Shown piece by piece: positions 27,189 through 37,296 of a DNA stretch of 64,000 nucleotides. Every line of letters starts with the position of its first letter. Within the stretch, counting starts at the first letter, position 1. The notes under the pieces were generated by a model. It was given only the letters and a program-made list of their open reading frames with translations. It was not told where the DNA came from and made no database searches. Source of the stretch: an uncultured Veillonella sp. (lineage in GTDB: Bacteria > Bacillota > Negativicutes > Veillonellales > Veillonellaceae); assembly GCF_934230905.1 (NCBI RefSeq), contig NZ_CAKQFJ010000011.1, forward strand, positions 6,844 through 70,843. The letters are read 5' to 3'. Position numbers and translations under genes: made by a program.

Positions 27189-28535
27189 ATGACCAAATCA
27201 TTGGGATATATTAGCCTAGGTTGTGCTAAAAATTTAGTAGATACAGAGGTTATGCTTGGATTATTGAAAGATAATGGATATATCATTACTGATAATTTAG
27301 AAGAAGCTGACTTGATTATTATAAATACATGTACATTTATAGAAAAAGCTAAAGAGGAATCTATTAATACTATTCTTGAGGCTGCACAATATAAAGAAAT
27401 AGGTCGCTGTAAGGGGCTTATTGTTGCAGGTTGTTTAAGTCAACAATATCAAGATGAATTATTTACAGAAATTCCTGAAATCGATGCTCTCATCGGTACT
27501 GGTGCATGGGATCAAGTTATGGTAGCTGTTGGGGCTATTGAGCATGGAAATCGTAGCTGTATTATGGAAAATATTACTAATATCTATGATGAACGCATGC
27601 CTCGTATTCAAACAACGCCTCGCTACAGTGCGTATGTAAAAATTGCAGAAGGATGTAACAATGGCTGTACTTTCTGTATTATTCCTAAGGTGCGTGGAGC
27701 TTTTAGAAGTCGTTCTATCGAATCTATTAAGGCTGAAGTTGAACGCTTAGCTGCATCCGGAGTTAAAGAAATCGTTCTTATTGCGCAGGATACGACTAGC
27801 TACGGCATTGATTTAAATAATGGAAAACCATTACTTACAGAGCTGCTAAAAGAGTTAACAAAGGTTGATGGTATTGAGTGGATTCGTATGCTTTATTTAT
27901 ATCCAACATTCTTTAGTGATGAATTGCTCGACATTATTGTTAATGAACCTAAACTTTGTAAATATGTGGATATACCATTACAACATGTGAATAATGATAT
28001 TCTTAAACAAATGAATCGACGAGACTCTCGTGAGGATATTGAAAGATTGTTAAAGAAAATACGTAGTGCGTCTACTCATGTAACATTACGTACATCGATT
28101 ATTGTTGGATTTCCTGGTGAAACAGATGAACAGTTCCAAGAACTTTGTGAATTTGTGAAAGATATCAAATTTGATAATATGGGTGTATTCACCTACTCAC
28201 AAGAGGAAGGAACGATTGCAGGTGCTCGTGAAGACCAAGTACCAGAAGAGGTTAAAGAAGAACGCTATCATACGTTAATGTCTATACAAGCAGCTATTTC
28301 TGAAGAGAATAACCATGATTTAGAAGGTACTATTGATTATGCTATGATCGAAGAGTTAGAAGCTGGCGATAATGACACTATTTTGGCAAAAGGTCGTTTA
28401 AAATCACAAGCTCCGGATGTAGATGGGAATATGTATATCGAAGACTGTGGCGATAAGGTTAAGCCTGGAGATATTTTGCAGGTACAAGTAGAGCAAGGCT
28501 TTGCCTATGATGTGGTGGCTACAATCGTGGAATAA
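27189..28535 (+). CDS. rimO: Ribosomal protein S12 methylthiotransferase RimO
   Basis: Adds a methylthio group to the conserved Asp of ribosomal protein S12. The 448-residue protein has the UPF0004 domain (SLGCAKNLVDTE at the N-terminus with further cysteines in NTCTF and VAGCLSQ), the radical SAM motif CNNGCTFCIIP near residue 155 and a C-terminal TRAM domain. I chose ATG 27189, 6 nt after AAAGGA. It is related to MiaB; the SLGCAKNLVDTE opening favours RimO. It is followed by cinA. Confidence 0.94.
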   Translation: MTKSLGYISLGCAKNLVDTEVMLGLLKDNGYIITDNLEEADLIIINTCTFIEKAKEESINTILEAAQYKEIGRCKGLIVAGCLSQQYQDELFTEIPEIDALIGTGAWDQVMVAVGAIEHGNRSCIMENITNIYDERMPRIQTTPRYSAYVKIAEGCNNGCTFCIIPKVRGAFRSRSIESIKAEVERLAASGVKEIVLIAQDTTSYGIDLNNGKPLLTELLKELTKVDGIEWIRMLYLYPTFFSDELLDIIVNEPKLCKYVDIPLQHVNNDILKQMNRRDSREDIERLLKKIRSASTHVTLRTSIIVGFPGETDEQFQELCEFVKDIKFDNMGVFTYSQEEGTIAGAREDQVPEEVKEERYHTLMSIQAAISEENNHDLEGTIDYAMIEELEAGDNDTILAKGRLKSQAPDVDGNMYIEDCGDKVKPGDILQVQVEQGFAYDVVATIVE

Positions 28536-28598
28536 TATGGAGTGGTGTATTAGGTAATACCAGTACTGGCACATATCTAGTGATAGGAGGTATTTACA

Positions 28599-29849
28599 AT
28601 GATTGTAGAATTAATTTCTACAGGTTCTGAATTATTATTGGGAGACACGGTGAATACTAATGTCTCTTGGTTAGCTCAGGAGCTTAATAAATTAGGCTAT
28701 ACAATAGCTTATCAATCCGTGGTTGGAGATAATCCTGGTCGTATGGCTGAAGTATTTAAAAAAGCAGCTCAACGTGCTGATCTCGTGATTAGTACGGGTG
28801 GGCTAGGACCAACTCAGGGGGATATAACACGTCAAGTATTAGCCGCTTCCTTAAATCGAAGTGTTGTATATAATGATGATGCTATGGCTGAAGTACGACA
28901 ATTTTTTAAAAGAGTTGGTCATGAAATGCCTGATGCAAGTCGTAGAGAGGCTATGTTGCCTGATGGTTCTAGTGTATTAGTGAATCCTGTTGGTGTTGCA
29001 CCAGGTGTAGTAACCGTAGATGGCGATGTGACTTATATTCTATTACCCGGACCTCCAGGTGAGATGAAAGGGATGTTTACAGAAAGTGTAGTACCTTACC
29101 TCCATAAGCACTTTGGCTCACAAGGTGTTGTAACATCTTATCGATATGGTGTTTACAATATTCGTGAAATTGATTTAGAAGAGCGCGTTATGGATTTGAT
29201 TAAACAACAGTCAAATCCGACTATAGCCTTGTTGATAAAAAAAGGCTATATTGAATTGCGTATTACTGCAAAGGCTGCATCTTTAGAAGAAGCACATAGA
29301 TTATTAGATCCATGGGATGAAATCATCCGTCGTCGTTTAGGTGTGTTGATTGGCCGTAAATTAGATGTTTCTATGGAAGAAACATTAGGTAATATATTAA
29401 AAGAATCGTCGGCTACCATTGCTACGGCAGAGTCTTGTACATCTGGTTTAGTTGGTAAATTATTAACTAATGTAAGTGGTAGTAGTGATTATTATATGGG
29501 TGGTATTATATCTTATAGCAATGATGTAAAACATCGAGTGTTAGGTGTGCCACAAGAGTTGCTCGATACATATGGCGCTGTCAGTGAACAGGTAGCAAAG
29601 GCGATGGCTGAAGGCGCCAAAAGGGTATGCAGTACGATGTATGCGGTATCTACAACGGGTATAGCTGGCCCTGGTGGCGGTACACCAGATAAACCGGTAG
29701 GCCTCGTTTGGTTTGGTGTAACTGGTCCACAGGGAACTGTTGCTCACAAGGCTAATCTTATTGGTAATCGAGAAGATATTCGCCAAAGTGCGGCTGAATT
29801 AGCATTATATTATATGAATTTATATATTCAAGAAAAAGGGGATAAATAA
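28599..29849 (+). CDS. cinA: CinA-like protein (NMN amidohydrolase/competence-damage inducible)
   Basis: A 416-residue CinA with an N-terminal MoaB-like domain ([24 protein letters not shown]) and a C-terminal PncC domain ([15 protein letters not shown] near residue 272, [18 protein letters not shown]). PncC deamidates nicotinamide mononucleotide. The cinA-recA order, common in Firmicutes, is seen here: the recA start shares one base with the cinA stop. Confidence 0.95.
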   Translation: MIVELISTGSELLLGDTVNTNVSWLAQELNKLGYTIAYQSVVGDNPGRMAEVFKKAAQRADLVISTGGLGPTQGDITRQVLAASLNRSVVYNDDAMAEVRQFFKRVGHEMPDASRREAMLPDGSSVLVNPVGVAPGVVTVDGDVTYILLPGPPGEMKGMFTESVVPYLHKHFGSQGVVTSYRYGVYNIREIDLEERVMDLIKQQSNPTIALLIKKGYIELRITAKAASLEEAHRLLDPWDEIIRRRLGVLIGRKLDVSMEETLGNILKESSATIATAESCTSGLVGKLLTNVSGSSDYYMGGIISYSNDVKHRVLGVPQELLDTYGAVSEQVAKAMAEGAKRVCSTMYAVSTTGIAGPGGGTPDKPVGLVWFGVTGPQGTVAHKANLIGNREDIRQSAAELALYYMNLYIQEKGDK

Positions 29850-30892
29850 TGGCTGTTGATGGTAGACAAGCAGCGTTGGATAACGCATTAAAACAAATAG
29901 AAAAAGATTTTGGTAAAGGGGCTATCATGCGCCTTGGTGAAGCGGCAGACCGTATGAACGTTGAGGTTATTTCCTCTGGTTCTCTTGCGATTGACCTTGC
30001 TGTAGGTGTAGGAGGGTTTCCTCGTGGTCGTGTTATTGAAATATATGGTCCAGAATCATCTGGTAAAACAACCGTAGCTCTTCACGCAGTAGCAGAAGCA
30101 CAAAAACAAGGTGGCGTTGCTGCATTTATTGACGCAGAACATGCAATGGACCCAATCTATGCGCGCAATCTTGGTGTAGATATCAATAATCTTTTAATTT
30201 CTCAACCAGATAATGGCGAACAAGCTTTAGAAATTACAGAAGCTCTTGTTCGTAGTGGTGCTGTAGATATCGTTGTAGTTGACTCGGTTGCTGCATTGGT
30301 ACCTAAAGCAGAAATTGAAGGAGAGATGGGCGATGCCCACGTAGGTCTTCATGCTCGCTTGATGAGTAAAGCATTGCGTAAATTAACAGGTACTATTAAT
30401 AAAACAAAAACTGTTGTTATCTTTATTAACCAATTGCGTGAAAAAGTGGGCGTAATGTTTGGTAATCCAGAAACAACGACAGGTGGTCGTGCTTTAAAAT
30501 TCTACTCCTCTGTACGTCTTGATGTACGTAAGGGTGAGTTGATTAAGGCCAATAATGAAAATGTAGGGGCCCGTACAAAAGTTAAGGTTGTTAAGAATAA
30601 GGTGGCACCTCCATTTAAAACTGCTGAATTTGATTTGATGTATGGTCAAGGCATTTCTAGAGAAGGTACTCTTATTGATATTGGTACCAATATGGAAATT
30701 ATAAAAAAATCTGGTGCTTGGTATTCCTATAATGGGGAACGAATGGGACAAGGTAAAGAAGCGGCAAAACAATATCTCTTTGATAACCCTCAAGTAGCAG
30801 AAGAAATTGATCGTATCATTCGTGATACATTGGCAGCTGAACCAGAAACATTTGATGTTGTTGGCGAAGATGCTACTCCAGAAGAAGAGTAA
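29849..30892 (+). CDS. recA: RecA recombinase
   Basis: The homologous recombination and SOS co-protease, 347 residues. Visible landmarks: Walker [10 protein letters not shown] near residue 66, [22 protein letters not shown], the L2 region [11 protein letters not shown] and a short acidic tail. AAAGGGGA precedes the ATG, which overlaps cinA by 1 nt. A terminator follows, before recX. Confidence 0.99.
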   Translation: MAVDGRQAALDNALKQIEKDFGKGAIMRLGEAADRMNVEVISSGSLAIDLAVGVGGFPRGRVIEIYGPESSGKTTVALHAVAEAQKQGGVAAFIDAEHAMDPIYARNLGVDINNLLISQPDNGEQALEITEALVRSGAVDIVVVDSVAALVPKAEIEGEMGDAHVGLHARLMSKALRKLTGTINKTKTVVIFINQLREKVGVMFGNPETTTGGRALKFYSSVRLDVRKGELIKANNENVGARTKVKVVKNKVAPPFKTAEFDLMYGQGISREGTLIDIGTNMEIIKKSGAWYSYNGERMGQGKEAAKQYLFDNPQVAEEIDRIIRDTLAAEPETFDVVGEDATPEEE

Positions 30893-30906
30893 TCGATATA
30901 GCATAT

Positions 30907-30933
30907 AAAAAGGGCTACTGTGTAGCCCTTTTT
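30907..30933 (+). terminator. Terminator after recA
   Basis: Stem of 12 bp, AAAAAGGGCTAC (30907-30918) with GTAGCCCTTTTT (30922-30933), 3-nt loop and the T run within the 3' arm. recX starts only 14 nt later, so this may attenuate rather than fully stop recX expression. The symmetric A and T runs could work in both directions. Confidence 0.85.
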
Positions 30934-30946
30934 CATTGAGGTTATT

Positions 30947-31399
30947 ATGTTAGATGATATGTTTACAGAAGAGGAAAAACAGGCCGCATTAGATCAAGCG
31001 TATCGATTCCTTGCACAGCGCTTTCTAAGCTCTTATGAGCTTCGACAAAAGATGAACCGCAAACAGATTTCATCGGAGCTCATCGACTACGTAGAAGAAC
31101 GGTTGATTTATTATGATTATATTAATGATGAGCGTCTGGCGAAACAGGTTGTATCCTATTTGATGAGAGAACAGAAATATGGTGCCTATCTTATAAAGCA
31201 AAAAATGAAGCAGAGAGGTCTTGACGTGCCTTGTGATATTGAGAATTATAATGAAATGGCAGTCGCTTTTCGAATCGTAGATAAAAAATATGGTGAGTCT
31301 ATAGACGATATTCCACGTATAAAAATAATGAATTTCCTAAAAAACAGGGGATTTTCTATGAGCACTATTACTAAGGTTTGCGAGGCCTATCAATCTTGA
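30947..31399 (+). CDS. recX: Regulatory protein RecX
   Basis: A 150-residue RecX, a modulator that limits RecA filament growth. It has the characteristic repeats of three-helix units, with YRFLAQRFLSSYELRQKM in the first and LIYYDYINDERLAKQVV in the second. It follows recA across a terminator, the usual relation. Its start is the ATG at 30947 (alternative ATG at 30959). Confidence 0.88.
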   Translation: MLDDMFTEEEKQAALDQAYRFLAQRFLSSYELRQKMNRKQISSELIDYVEERLIYYDYINDERLAKQVVSYLMREQKYGAYLIKQKMKQRGLDVPCDIENYNEMAVAFRIVDKKYGESIDDIPRIKIMNFLKNRGFSMSTITKVCEAYQS

Positions 31400-31535
31400 C
31401 AGAATAGGCTTTCAAGAATAAAATTAAAATAGCCTTATAAATATATATTGTATTATAGGTTATTAATTTTATATGTTAAAAGTCTGGAAACAAGGGGTGT
31501 AGAGCCCGTATGTGAAGATACAGGAGGTGAGACTG

Positions 31536-33071
31536 ATTTTAGAGTATAGTCTGATTGCAGTTGTCATGGTGTTAATTGGACTAGGGGTAGGCTATTTTTT
31601 ACGAAAAAATATTGCTGAAGGAAAACTGAATCAAGCTGAACAAGAGGCTGAGCGCATTATTGCAAATGGTGAGCGTATGGCCGAGTCTAAAAAGAAAGAA
31701 GCTTTATTAGAGGCGAAAGAAGAAATTCATAAGCTACGTTCTGATGTGGAACGAGAAAATAAAGATCGGCGTTCTGAATTACAACGTATGGAACGCCGTA
31801 TTCTTCAAAAAGAAGAATCTTTGGATAAAAAATTAGACAATATTGAGCACAAAGAGGAAGCTTTACATCGTAAAGAAGCTGACTTAGTTCAAAGCAAAGA
31901 AAAAATCGATGCTTTGTATGAAAAGCAAATGTCAGAATTAGAGCGTATTTCTGGCATGACTTTTGAGGAAGCTCGGAATATCTTGTTAACAAACGTGGAA
32001 CAAGAAATCCGTCATGAAACAGCTATCATGGTAAAAGAAATGGAACAGCAAGCTAAAGATGAAGCAGAGAAGAAAGCCAAAGAAATTATATCTGGTGCTA
32101 TTCAACGTTGTGCTGCTGACCATGTAGCAGAAACAACAGTTTCTGTTGTAGCATTACCAAATGATGAAATGAAGGGACGTATTATTGGCCGTGAAGGGCG
32201 TAATATTCGTGCTTTAGAAACATTAACCGGTATTGATCTGATTATTGATGATACGCCGGAAGCTGTAATTTTATCGGGATTTGATCCAATTCGTCGTGAA
32301 GTTGCACGTATTGCATTGGAAAAATTAATTGTTGATGGTCGTATTCATCCTGCTCGTATTGAAGAAATGGTGGCAAAGGCTCGTAAAGAGGTAGACCAAA
32401 CAATTAAAGAAGCTGGTGAACAAGCTACTTTTGAGGCTGATGTTCATGGCTTGCATCCTGAAATTATTAAAATTTTAGGACGTTTGAAGTATCGTACTAG
32501 TTATGGTCAAAATGTGTTAAAACATTCTATTGAAGTATCCCATTTAGCAGGTCTCATGGCTGCAGAACTTGGCTGTGATGTGACATTGGCTAAACGAGGT
32601 GGTTTAATTCATGATATTGGTAAGGCGTTAGACCGTGAAATAGAAGGTTCTCATGTGGAAATCGGGGTCGATGTAGCCCGTAAGTATCGTGAAGGTGCAG
32701 CTGTAATTAACTGTATTGGGGCTCATCATGGTGATGAGGAGTTCCAAACTGTAGAAGCTGTTCTCGTAGCAGCAGCAGATGCTATCTCTGCAGCCCGTCC
32801 AGGTGCACGTAGAGAAACATTAGAAAATTATTTAAAACGATTATCTAAATTGGAAGAAATCGCTGAATCTTTCGAAGGCGTTGAAAAGTGCTTTGCTATT
32901 CAAGCCGGTCGTGAAATTCGCGTTGTAGTAAAACCGGATAAGATTGATGAAGCTGAGTCTACATTACTTGTTCGGAATATTGTAAAACGCATTGAATCTG
33001 AATTAGAATACCCTGGTCAAATCAAAGTTGTTGTAATTCGTGAAACACGCGTTGTAGATTTCGCTAAATAG
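31536..33071 (+). CDS. rny: Ribonuclease Y, probable non-standard start codon
   Basis: RNase Y starts mRNA decay by endonucleolytic cleavage at the membrane. The protein has an N-terminal membrane helix ([19 protein letters not shown]), a long coiled coil (about residues 25-190), a KH domain ([15 protein letters not shown]) and an HD domain ([10 protein letters not shown]). An ideal AGGAGGTGA lies at 31522-31530, inside the frame that would begin with the GTG at 31512. Eight nt beyond AGGAGG is ATT 31536, with CTG at 31533 just before. I place the start at ATT by analogy with infC in this same window; the GTG at 31512 is the conventional alternative (519 residues). Confidence 0.9.
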   Translation: MLEYSLIAVVMVLIGLGVGYFLRKNIAEGKLNQAEQEAERIIANGERMAESKKKEALLEAKEEIHKLRSDVERENKDRRSELQRMERRILQKEESLDKKLDNIEHKEEALHRKEADLVQSKEKIDALYEKQMSELERISGMTFEEARNILLTNVEQEIRHETAIMVKEMEQQAKDEAEKKAKEIISGAIQRCAADHVAETTVSVVALPNDEMKGRIIGREGRNIRALETLTGIDLIIDDTPEAVILSGFDPIRREVARIALEKLIVDGRIHPARIEEMVAKARKEVDQTIKEAGEQATFEADVHGLHPEIIKILGRLKYRTSYGQNVLKHSIEVSHLAGLMAAELGCDVTLAKRGGLIHDIGKALDREIEGSHVEIGVDVARKYREGAAVINCIGAHHGDEEFQTVEAVLVAAADAISAARPGARRETLENYLKRLSKLEEIAESFEGVEKCFAIQAGREIRVVVKPDKIDEAESTLLVRNIVKRIESELEYPGQIKVVVIRETRVVDFAK

Positions 33072-33089
33072 GCATTATATCTAAAATTG

Positions 33090-33124
33090 TAGGCTGCAAT
33101 CTTGTATTGCAGCCTATCCTTTTT
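33090..33124 (+). terminator. Terminator of rny
   Basis: Perfect 11-bp stem, TAGGCTGCAAT (33090-33100) and ATTGCAGCCTA (33106-33116), 5-nt loop, then TCC and a T run. Confidence 0.9.
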
Positions 33125-33242
33125 AATTGTGGTTTGTTAGTTTAGAGGAATTTTGAAAGTTTTATCGAATATAGAATTATAAACACTTTTTGTATATGAT
33201 TGTATAGTCGATAAAATGAGATAGAAGTAGGGAGGTGTTCTG

Positions 33243-35000
33243 GTGAGTCGATATTTTGAGAATGAATTAATTGAACAAATTAAAGAGGCTAATGATATCG
33301 TATCCGTTGTATCAGAACACGTTACCTTGAAGAAAAAAGGTAAGAATTATTGGGGATGCTGTCCATTTCATAATGAAAAAACACCATCCTTTAGCGTGGC
33401 TCCTGATAAGGGATTTTATTATTGTTTTGGTTGTCATGCATCAGGAAATGCCATTAAGTTTTTGATGGAGCTTGAGGGGATAACTTTTGTAGAGGCTTTG
33501 GAACGACTTGCTAATCGGGCCAATATACCATTACCAGAGGCTAAACTTTCACCGGAAGTACGGGCTAGAGAAGAACGCCGTAAGAAATTATACGAAACTT
33601 GTGAGTTAGCAGCGAACTTTTTTCATAATTGTTTGCTTAAAACTTCGCTTGGTAAGGTTGGATTAGAGTATCTTAAAAAGCGGGGCCTAACAGATGAAAC
33701 CATAGAAACGTTTAAATTAGGTTTTGCTCCCGATGGTTGGGATAGGTTATATAAGGCCTTCAGAGAACGGGGCATTGAAGAATCGATTCTACTTGAGCTT
33801 AATTTGATTCGTAAAAATGATAAAGGACAGGCTTATGATTTCTTTCGGAATCGAGTTATGTTTCCTATTATGGATGGTAAAGGTCGTGTAGTGGGCTTTG
33901 GGGGCCGTGTTATGGATGATAGCACGCCGAAATATTTGAATTCTCCTGAATGCCAAATTTTTGAAAAGGGGAAAATTCTATTTGCCTTTGATAAGGCCTA
34001 TAAATCGATACGTGAACAAAAACAAGCTATTTTAGTAGAAGGTTATATGGATGTTATTTCTGCCCATAATAAGGGGGTTACTAATGTAGTTGCTTCATTG
34101 GGAACGGCTTATACAAAAGATCATGGCCATATTTTGATGCGTCAAGCAGATGAAATTATATTGGCATATGATATGGATGGTGCAGGAAGGCAAGCTGCTG
34201 CACGGGCTATTGAATTATTGCAGAATACAGATTTTAAGGTTCGTGTATTGGCCATGCCGGACGGTAAGGACCCAGATGATTATGTGAGGAATCACGGTGG
34301 CAAAGCCTTTAAAGCATTGGTAGAAAAGGCTGTTAAGCCACTCGATTATTTATTAAGTGAGTCGCTTATTAAGCATGATACGAATGATGCAGAAGGCAAA
34401 CAGGCAGTGATGCAAGATATATTCCCATTTATTTCTAATATTCACAGTCAAACGGTACGAGATGATGCGTTAAAGGCGCTGGCGTTACCATTATGGTTAG
34501 ATAATAGTACTATATTTCGTTATTTTAGAAATTATACTCAAAAGGGTAATATTGAATTGGTAGATGAAAAGACTACACAGCCTAAAAAGATTGTTAGTGG
34601 TGATGAAGAGTTATTAATGGCTCACATCATTACAAATCCAAAGGCTTTACAAGAGGTGATTCAATATTTACCATTAGAGGACTTTCAAAATATTCAATAT
34701 CGCGGTATAATAGAAAAGATATACACCCTATTTACTCAAACTGGTCGATATCAGCCGGAATCTGTGGAGGACGTATTAACGCCTCAAGAATATGAAGTTT
34801 TTTCACGGCTTATGATAATTGAGACAAATGAGGCTGTACCTGTACTTATCCGTAAAATACGGCTACATTCCCTACGGGAACAATATAAAATGCACTCAAT
34901 TTTAGCCGATCAGTTAAAACGTGCAGGAGATTCGACATTTATTAGCGAATTACATAAATGTCAGGAAATACAAAATCTAATTAGAGAATGGTCTAAATAG
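33243..35000 (+). CDS. dnaG: DNA primase
   Basis: DnaG makes RNA primers for replication. The 585-residue protein has the zinc-binding domain (CPFHNEKTPSF then FYYCFGCHASG, residues 40-65), the catalytic core with Toprim motif VEGYMDVISA near residue 267 and DMDGAGRQA, and a C-terminal DnaB-interaction domain. GTG start 33243 preceded by GGGAGGTG. It is followed 21 nt later by rpoD, the standard dnaG-rpoD macromolecular-synthesis arrangement. Confidence 0.96.
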   Translation: MSRYFENELIEQIKEANDIVSVVSEHVTLKKKGKNYWGCCPFHNEKTPSFSVAPDKGFYYCFGCHASGNAIKFLMELEGITFVEALERLANRANIPLPEAKLSPEVRAREERRKKLYETCELAANFFHNCLLKTSLGKVGLEYLKKRGLTDETIETFKLGFAPDGWDRLYKAFRERGIEESILLELNLIRKNDKGQAYDFFRNRVMFPIMDGKGRVVGFGGRVMDDSTPKYLNSPECQIFEKGKILFAFDKAYKSIREQKQAILVEGYMDVISAHNKGVTNVVASLGTAYTKDHGHILMRQADEIILAYDMDGAGRQAAARAIELLQNTDFKVRVLAMPDGKDPDDYVRNHGGKAFKALVEKAVKPLDYLLSESLIKHDTNDAEGKQAVMQDIFPFISNIHSQTVRDDALKALALPLWLDNSTIFRYFRNYTQKGNIELVDEKTTQPKKIVSGDEELLMAHIITNPKALQEVIQYLPLEDFQNIQYRGIIEKIYTLFTQTGRYQPESVEDVLTPQEYEVFSRLMIIETNEAVPVLIRKIRLHSLREQYKMHSILADQLKRAGDSTFISELHKCQEIQNLIREWSK

Positions 35001-35021
35001 TAATTAATAAAGGAGAGCGCT

Positions 35022-36182
35022 GTGGCTAAGAAAGTACAAAAAAGTCAAATTGAGGAGATTGTGGCACAACTTCTTGAAAAAGGCCGTAAAAACGGTGTCT
35101 TGACACAATCAGAAATTTCAGATGCTCTTCATGAGCAAACTGAGTTAACAGCAGAGCAATTAGATGATATTTATGTGACTTTCAACAAATTAAATATCGA
35201 AGTTGTTTCCGATGTTGATGACGACGATAAAGATGATGCCCTTGAACCAGAAGATGATGAGGACAGTGATGTTTCGTCCGAAAAGAATATTTCTATTGAT
35301 TTAAGCGTAGATGCTAGCGTTAACATTGATGACCCAGTTCGTATGTATTTAAAAGAAATTGGGCGAGTTCCATTGTTATCTGCTGATGAAGAAATTGTAT
35401 TAGCAAAACAAATTGAAGCAGGCGCAGAGGAAGATGCGACATATAAAGAAATTCAACTTAGTAAAAGAGCTAAGAAGAAATTGGTAGATGCTAACTTGCG
35501 TCTTGTTGTAAGTATTGCTAAACGTTATGTTGGTAGAGGCATGCTATTCTTGGATTTGATTCAAGAAGGTAATTTAGGCCTAATTAAAGCAGTAGATAAA
35601 TTTGATTATACAAAAGGTTATAAATTTTCTACATATGCAACATGGTGGATTCGACAAGCCATTACACGGGCTATTGCCGATCAAGCGAGAACTATTCGTA
35701 TTCCAGTTCACATGGTTGAAACGATTAATAAATTGATTCGTATTTCTCGACAATTATTGCAAGATAAAGGTAGAGAACCAACACCAGAAGAGATTGCTGA
35801 AGGTATGGGAATTACTGCTGAACGTGTTCGTGAAATTCAAAAAATTGCACAAGAGCCAGTATCTTTGGAAACACCAATTGGTGAAGAAGAAGATTCTCAC
35901 TTGGGGGATTTTATTGAAGACCAAGATGCAGTAGCACCGGATGATGCAGCTAGTTATATCTTGTTGCAAGAACAAATTGAAGACGTATTTACTTGTTTAA
36001 CCGATCGTGAGCAACAAGTGTTGATTCTACGTTTTGGTTTGAAAGACGGTAAACCGCGTACACTTGAAGAAGTTGGTCAACACTTTAATGTAACTCGTGA
36101 ACGTATCCGTCAAATTGAAGGTAAAGCATTAACGAAATTACGTAATCGTGGTAAACGCGATAAAATTAAAGATTTCTTATAA
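35022..36182 (+). CDS. rpoD: RNA polymerase primary sigma factor (SigA/RpoD)
   Basis: The housekeeping sigma factor, 386 residues. Region 1.1 is followed by a strongly acidic stretch (about residues 60-87), then region 1.2 ([11 protein letters not shown]), region 2 with [32 protein letters not shown] split across 2.1-2.4, region 3 and region 4 ending [20 protein letters not shown] start with AGGAGAG upstream. It shares an operon with dnaG and ends at a long-stem terminator. Confidence 0.98.
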   Translation: MAKKVQKSQIEEIVAQLLEKGRKNGVLTQSEISDALHEQTELTAEQLDDIYVTFNKLNIEVVSDVDDDDKDDALEPEDDEDSDVSSEKNISIDLSVDASVNIDDPVRMYLKEIGRVPLLSADEEIVLAKQIEAGAEEDATYKEIQLSKRAKKKLVDANLRLVVSIAKRYVGRGMLFLDLIQEGNLGLIKAVDKFDYTKGYKFSTYATWWIRQAITRAIADQARTIRIPVHMVETINKLIRISRQLLQDKGREPTPEEIAEGMGITAERVREIQKIAQEPVSLETPIGEEEDSHLGDFIEDQDAVAPDDAASYILLQEQIEDVFTCLTDREQQVLILRFGLKDGKPRTLEEVGQHFNVTRERIRQIEGKALTKLRNRGKRDKIKDFL

Positions 36183-36186
36183 AATT

Positions 36187-36258
36187 AAAATACAGTCCCT
36201 TTCAACGTGACCTATTTATATAATAGCGTATTACATGTTGAGAGGAACTGTATTTTTT
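36187..36258 (+). terminator. Terminator of dnaG-rpoD
   Basis: A long imperfect stem: AAAATACAGTCCCTTTCAACGTG (start 36187) against CATGTTGAGAGGAACTGTATTTT, with an AT-rich loop region and a T run ending near 36258. Confidence 0.8.
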
Positions 36259-36274
36259 CGTATGTAGTAGAGCA

Positions 36275-36283
36275 TGATATAAT
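36275..36283 (+). promoter_or_regulatory. Extended -10 promoter for queD operon
   Basis: TGA plus TATAAT (36278-36283) forms an extended -10; no clear -35. It lies 37 nt before queD. Confidence 0.55.
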
Positions 36284-36319
36284 AAAAATAAAGGTTACAC
36301 ATATACTAAAGGAGTTTTT

Positions 36320-36658
36320 ATGTATACAGTTATTAAACGGTTAGAGGTGAGTGCATCTCACCAATTAAAATTGGATTATCCTAGTAAATGTCAAAATCTA
36401 CATGGTCATAATTGGATTATTACAGTACATGCACGCAGTGAAGCATTAGATCACAATGGTATGGTTATCGACTTTACAATTATTAAAGAAAAGATACATG
36501 GACGTCTAGATCATAAACATATTAATGATGTGTTAGGGGATATTAATCCCACTGCGGAAAATATGGCGAAATGGATTGCTGATGAATTAGGTCCAAAATG
36601 CTTTAAGGTAGAAGTACAAGAATCAGAAGGAAATGTTGCTATCTATGAACGTGATTGA
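36320..36658 (+). CDS. queD: 6-carboxy-5,6,7,8-tetrahydropterin synthase QueD
   Basis: The QueD step of the queuosine/7-deazaguanine pathway converts dihydroneopterin triphosphate to carboxytetrahydropterin. The 112-residue protein has the zinc-ligand histidines in SASHQL and LHGHNW, the catalytic Cys in SKCQNLHGH, and the family Asp in VIDFTIIK. It is followed, with overlap, by queE and folE, which supply the next and the previous step. No queC is present in this cluster. Confidence 0.92.
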   Translation: MYTVIKRLEVSASHQLKLDYPSKCQNLHGHNWIITVHARSEALDHNGMVIDFTIIKEKIHGRLDHKHINDVLGDINPTAENMAKWIADELGPKCFKVEVQESEGNVAIYERD

Positions 36659-37295
36659 AATATTCGCATCCATTGATGGTGAAGGTAAGCGACAAGGGTT
36701 TTTGACTACCTTTTTACGTCTCCATGACTGTAACATTCGCTGTTCCTATTGTGATACATTGTATAGTTATGGTGATAACAGTACTTTTGAAAGTATGAAT
36801 GTACAGGCTGTTGCTGATACTATTGAGCAATTAGGTAATTATCGTATTACTATCACTGGTGGAGAACCACTTTTACAGGAAATAGCTGTTATTGAACTCA
36901 TTGATGAATTGACGAGTCGCAATCATCAATATGATTTCAATATAGAAACAAATGGTACTATCATACCAAGCTTTCACCGAAATAATGTATGGTTCACCTA
37001 CGACTATAAAACACCATCATCATTAGCAGAAGATGCTATGAGTTTAGATATATTTAAGGTGGCAACACAGGAAGATATTATTAAATTTGTAGTTGGTTCT
37101 ATTCAAGATTTAGATCGTATGGATGAGATTTTAAAAATATATCCTACGAAAGCACAAATTTTCGTATCTCCTGTATGGGGACATATAGAAGGGGCTACGA
37201 TTATTGAGTATATGAAAGCCCATAATTGGCAAAACGTTAGATTTCAGCTACAAATTCATAAATTTATTTGGGACCCTGATGCGAAAGGAGTATAA
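36645..37295 (+). CDS. queE: 7-carboxy-7-deazaguanine synthase QueE (radical SAM)
   Basis: QueE performs the radical rearrangement to 7-carboxy-7-deazaguanine. The ~216-residue protein begins MNVIEIFASIDGEGKRQG and has the cluster motif CNIRCSYC (CX3CX2C) with the usual WCDT-like YCDTLYSY sequence following; GGEPLL is the SAM-binding GGE motif. I chose the ATG at 36645 because MNVIEIF is the typical QueE opening; ATG 36633 is the alternative and has the closer AGAAGG. It overlaps queD by 14 nt and ends 1 nt before folE. Confidence 0.9.
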   Translation: MNVIEIFASIDGEGKRQGFLTTFLRLHDCNIRCSYCDTLYSYGDNSTFESMNVQAVADTIEQLGNYRITITGGEPLLQEIAVIELIDELTSRNHQYDFNIETNGTIIPSFHRNNVWFTYDYKTPSSLAEDAMSLDIFKVATQEDIIKFVVGSIQDLDRMDEILKIYPTKAQIFVSPVWGHIEGATIIEYMKAHNWQNVRFQLQIHKFIWDPDAKGV

Positions 37296-37296
37296 T

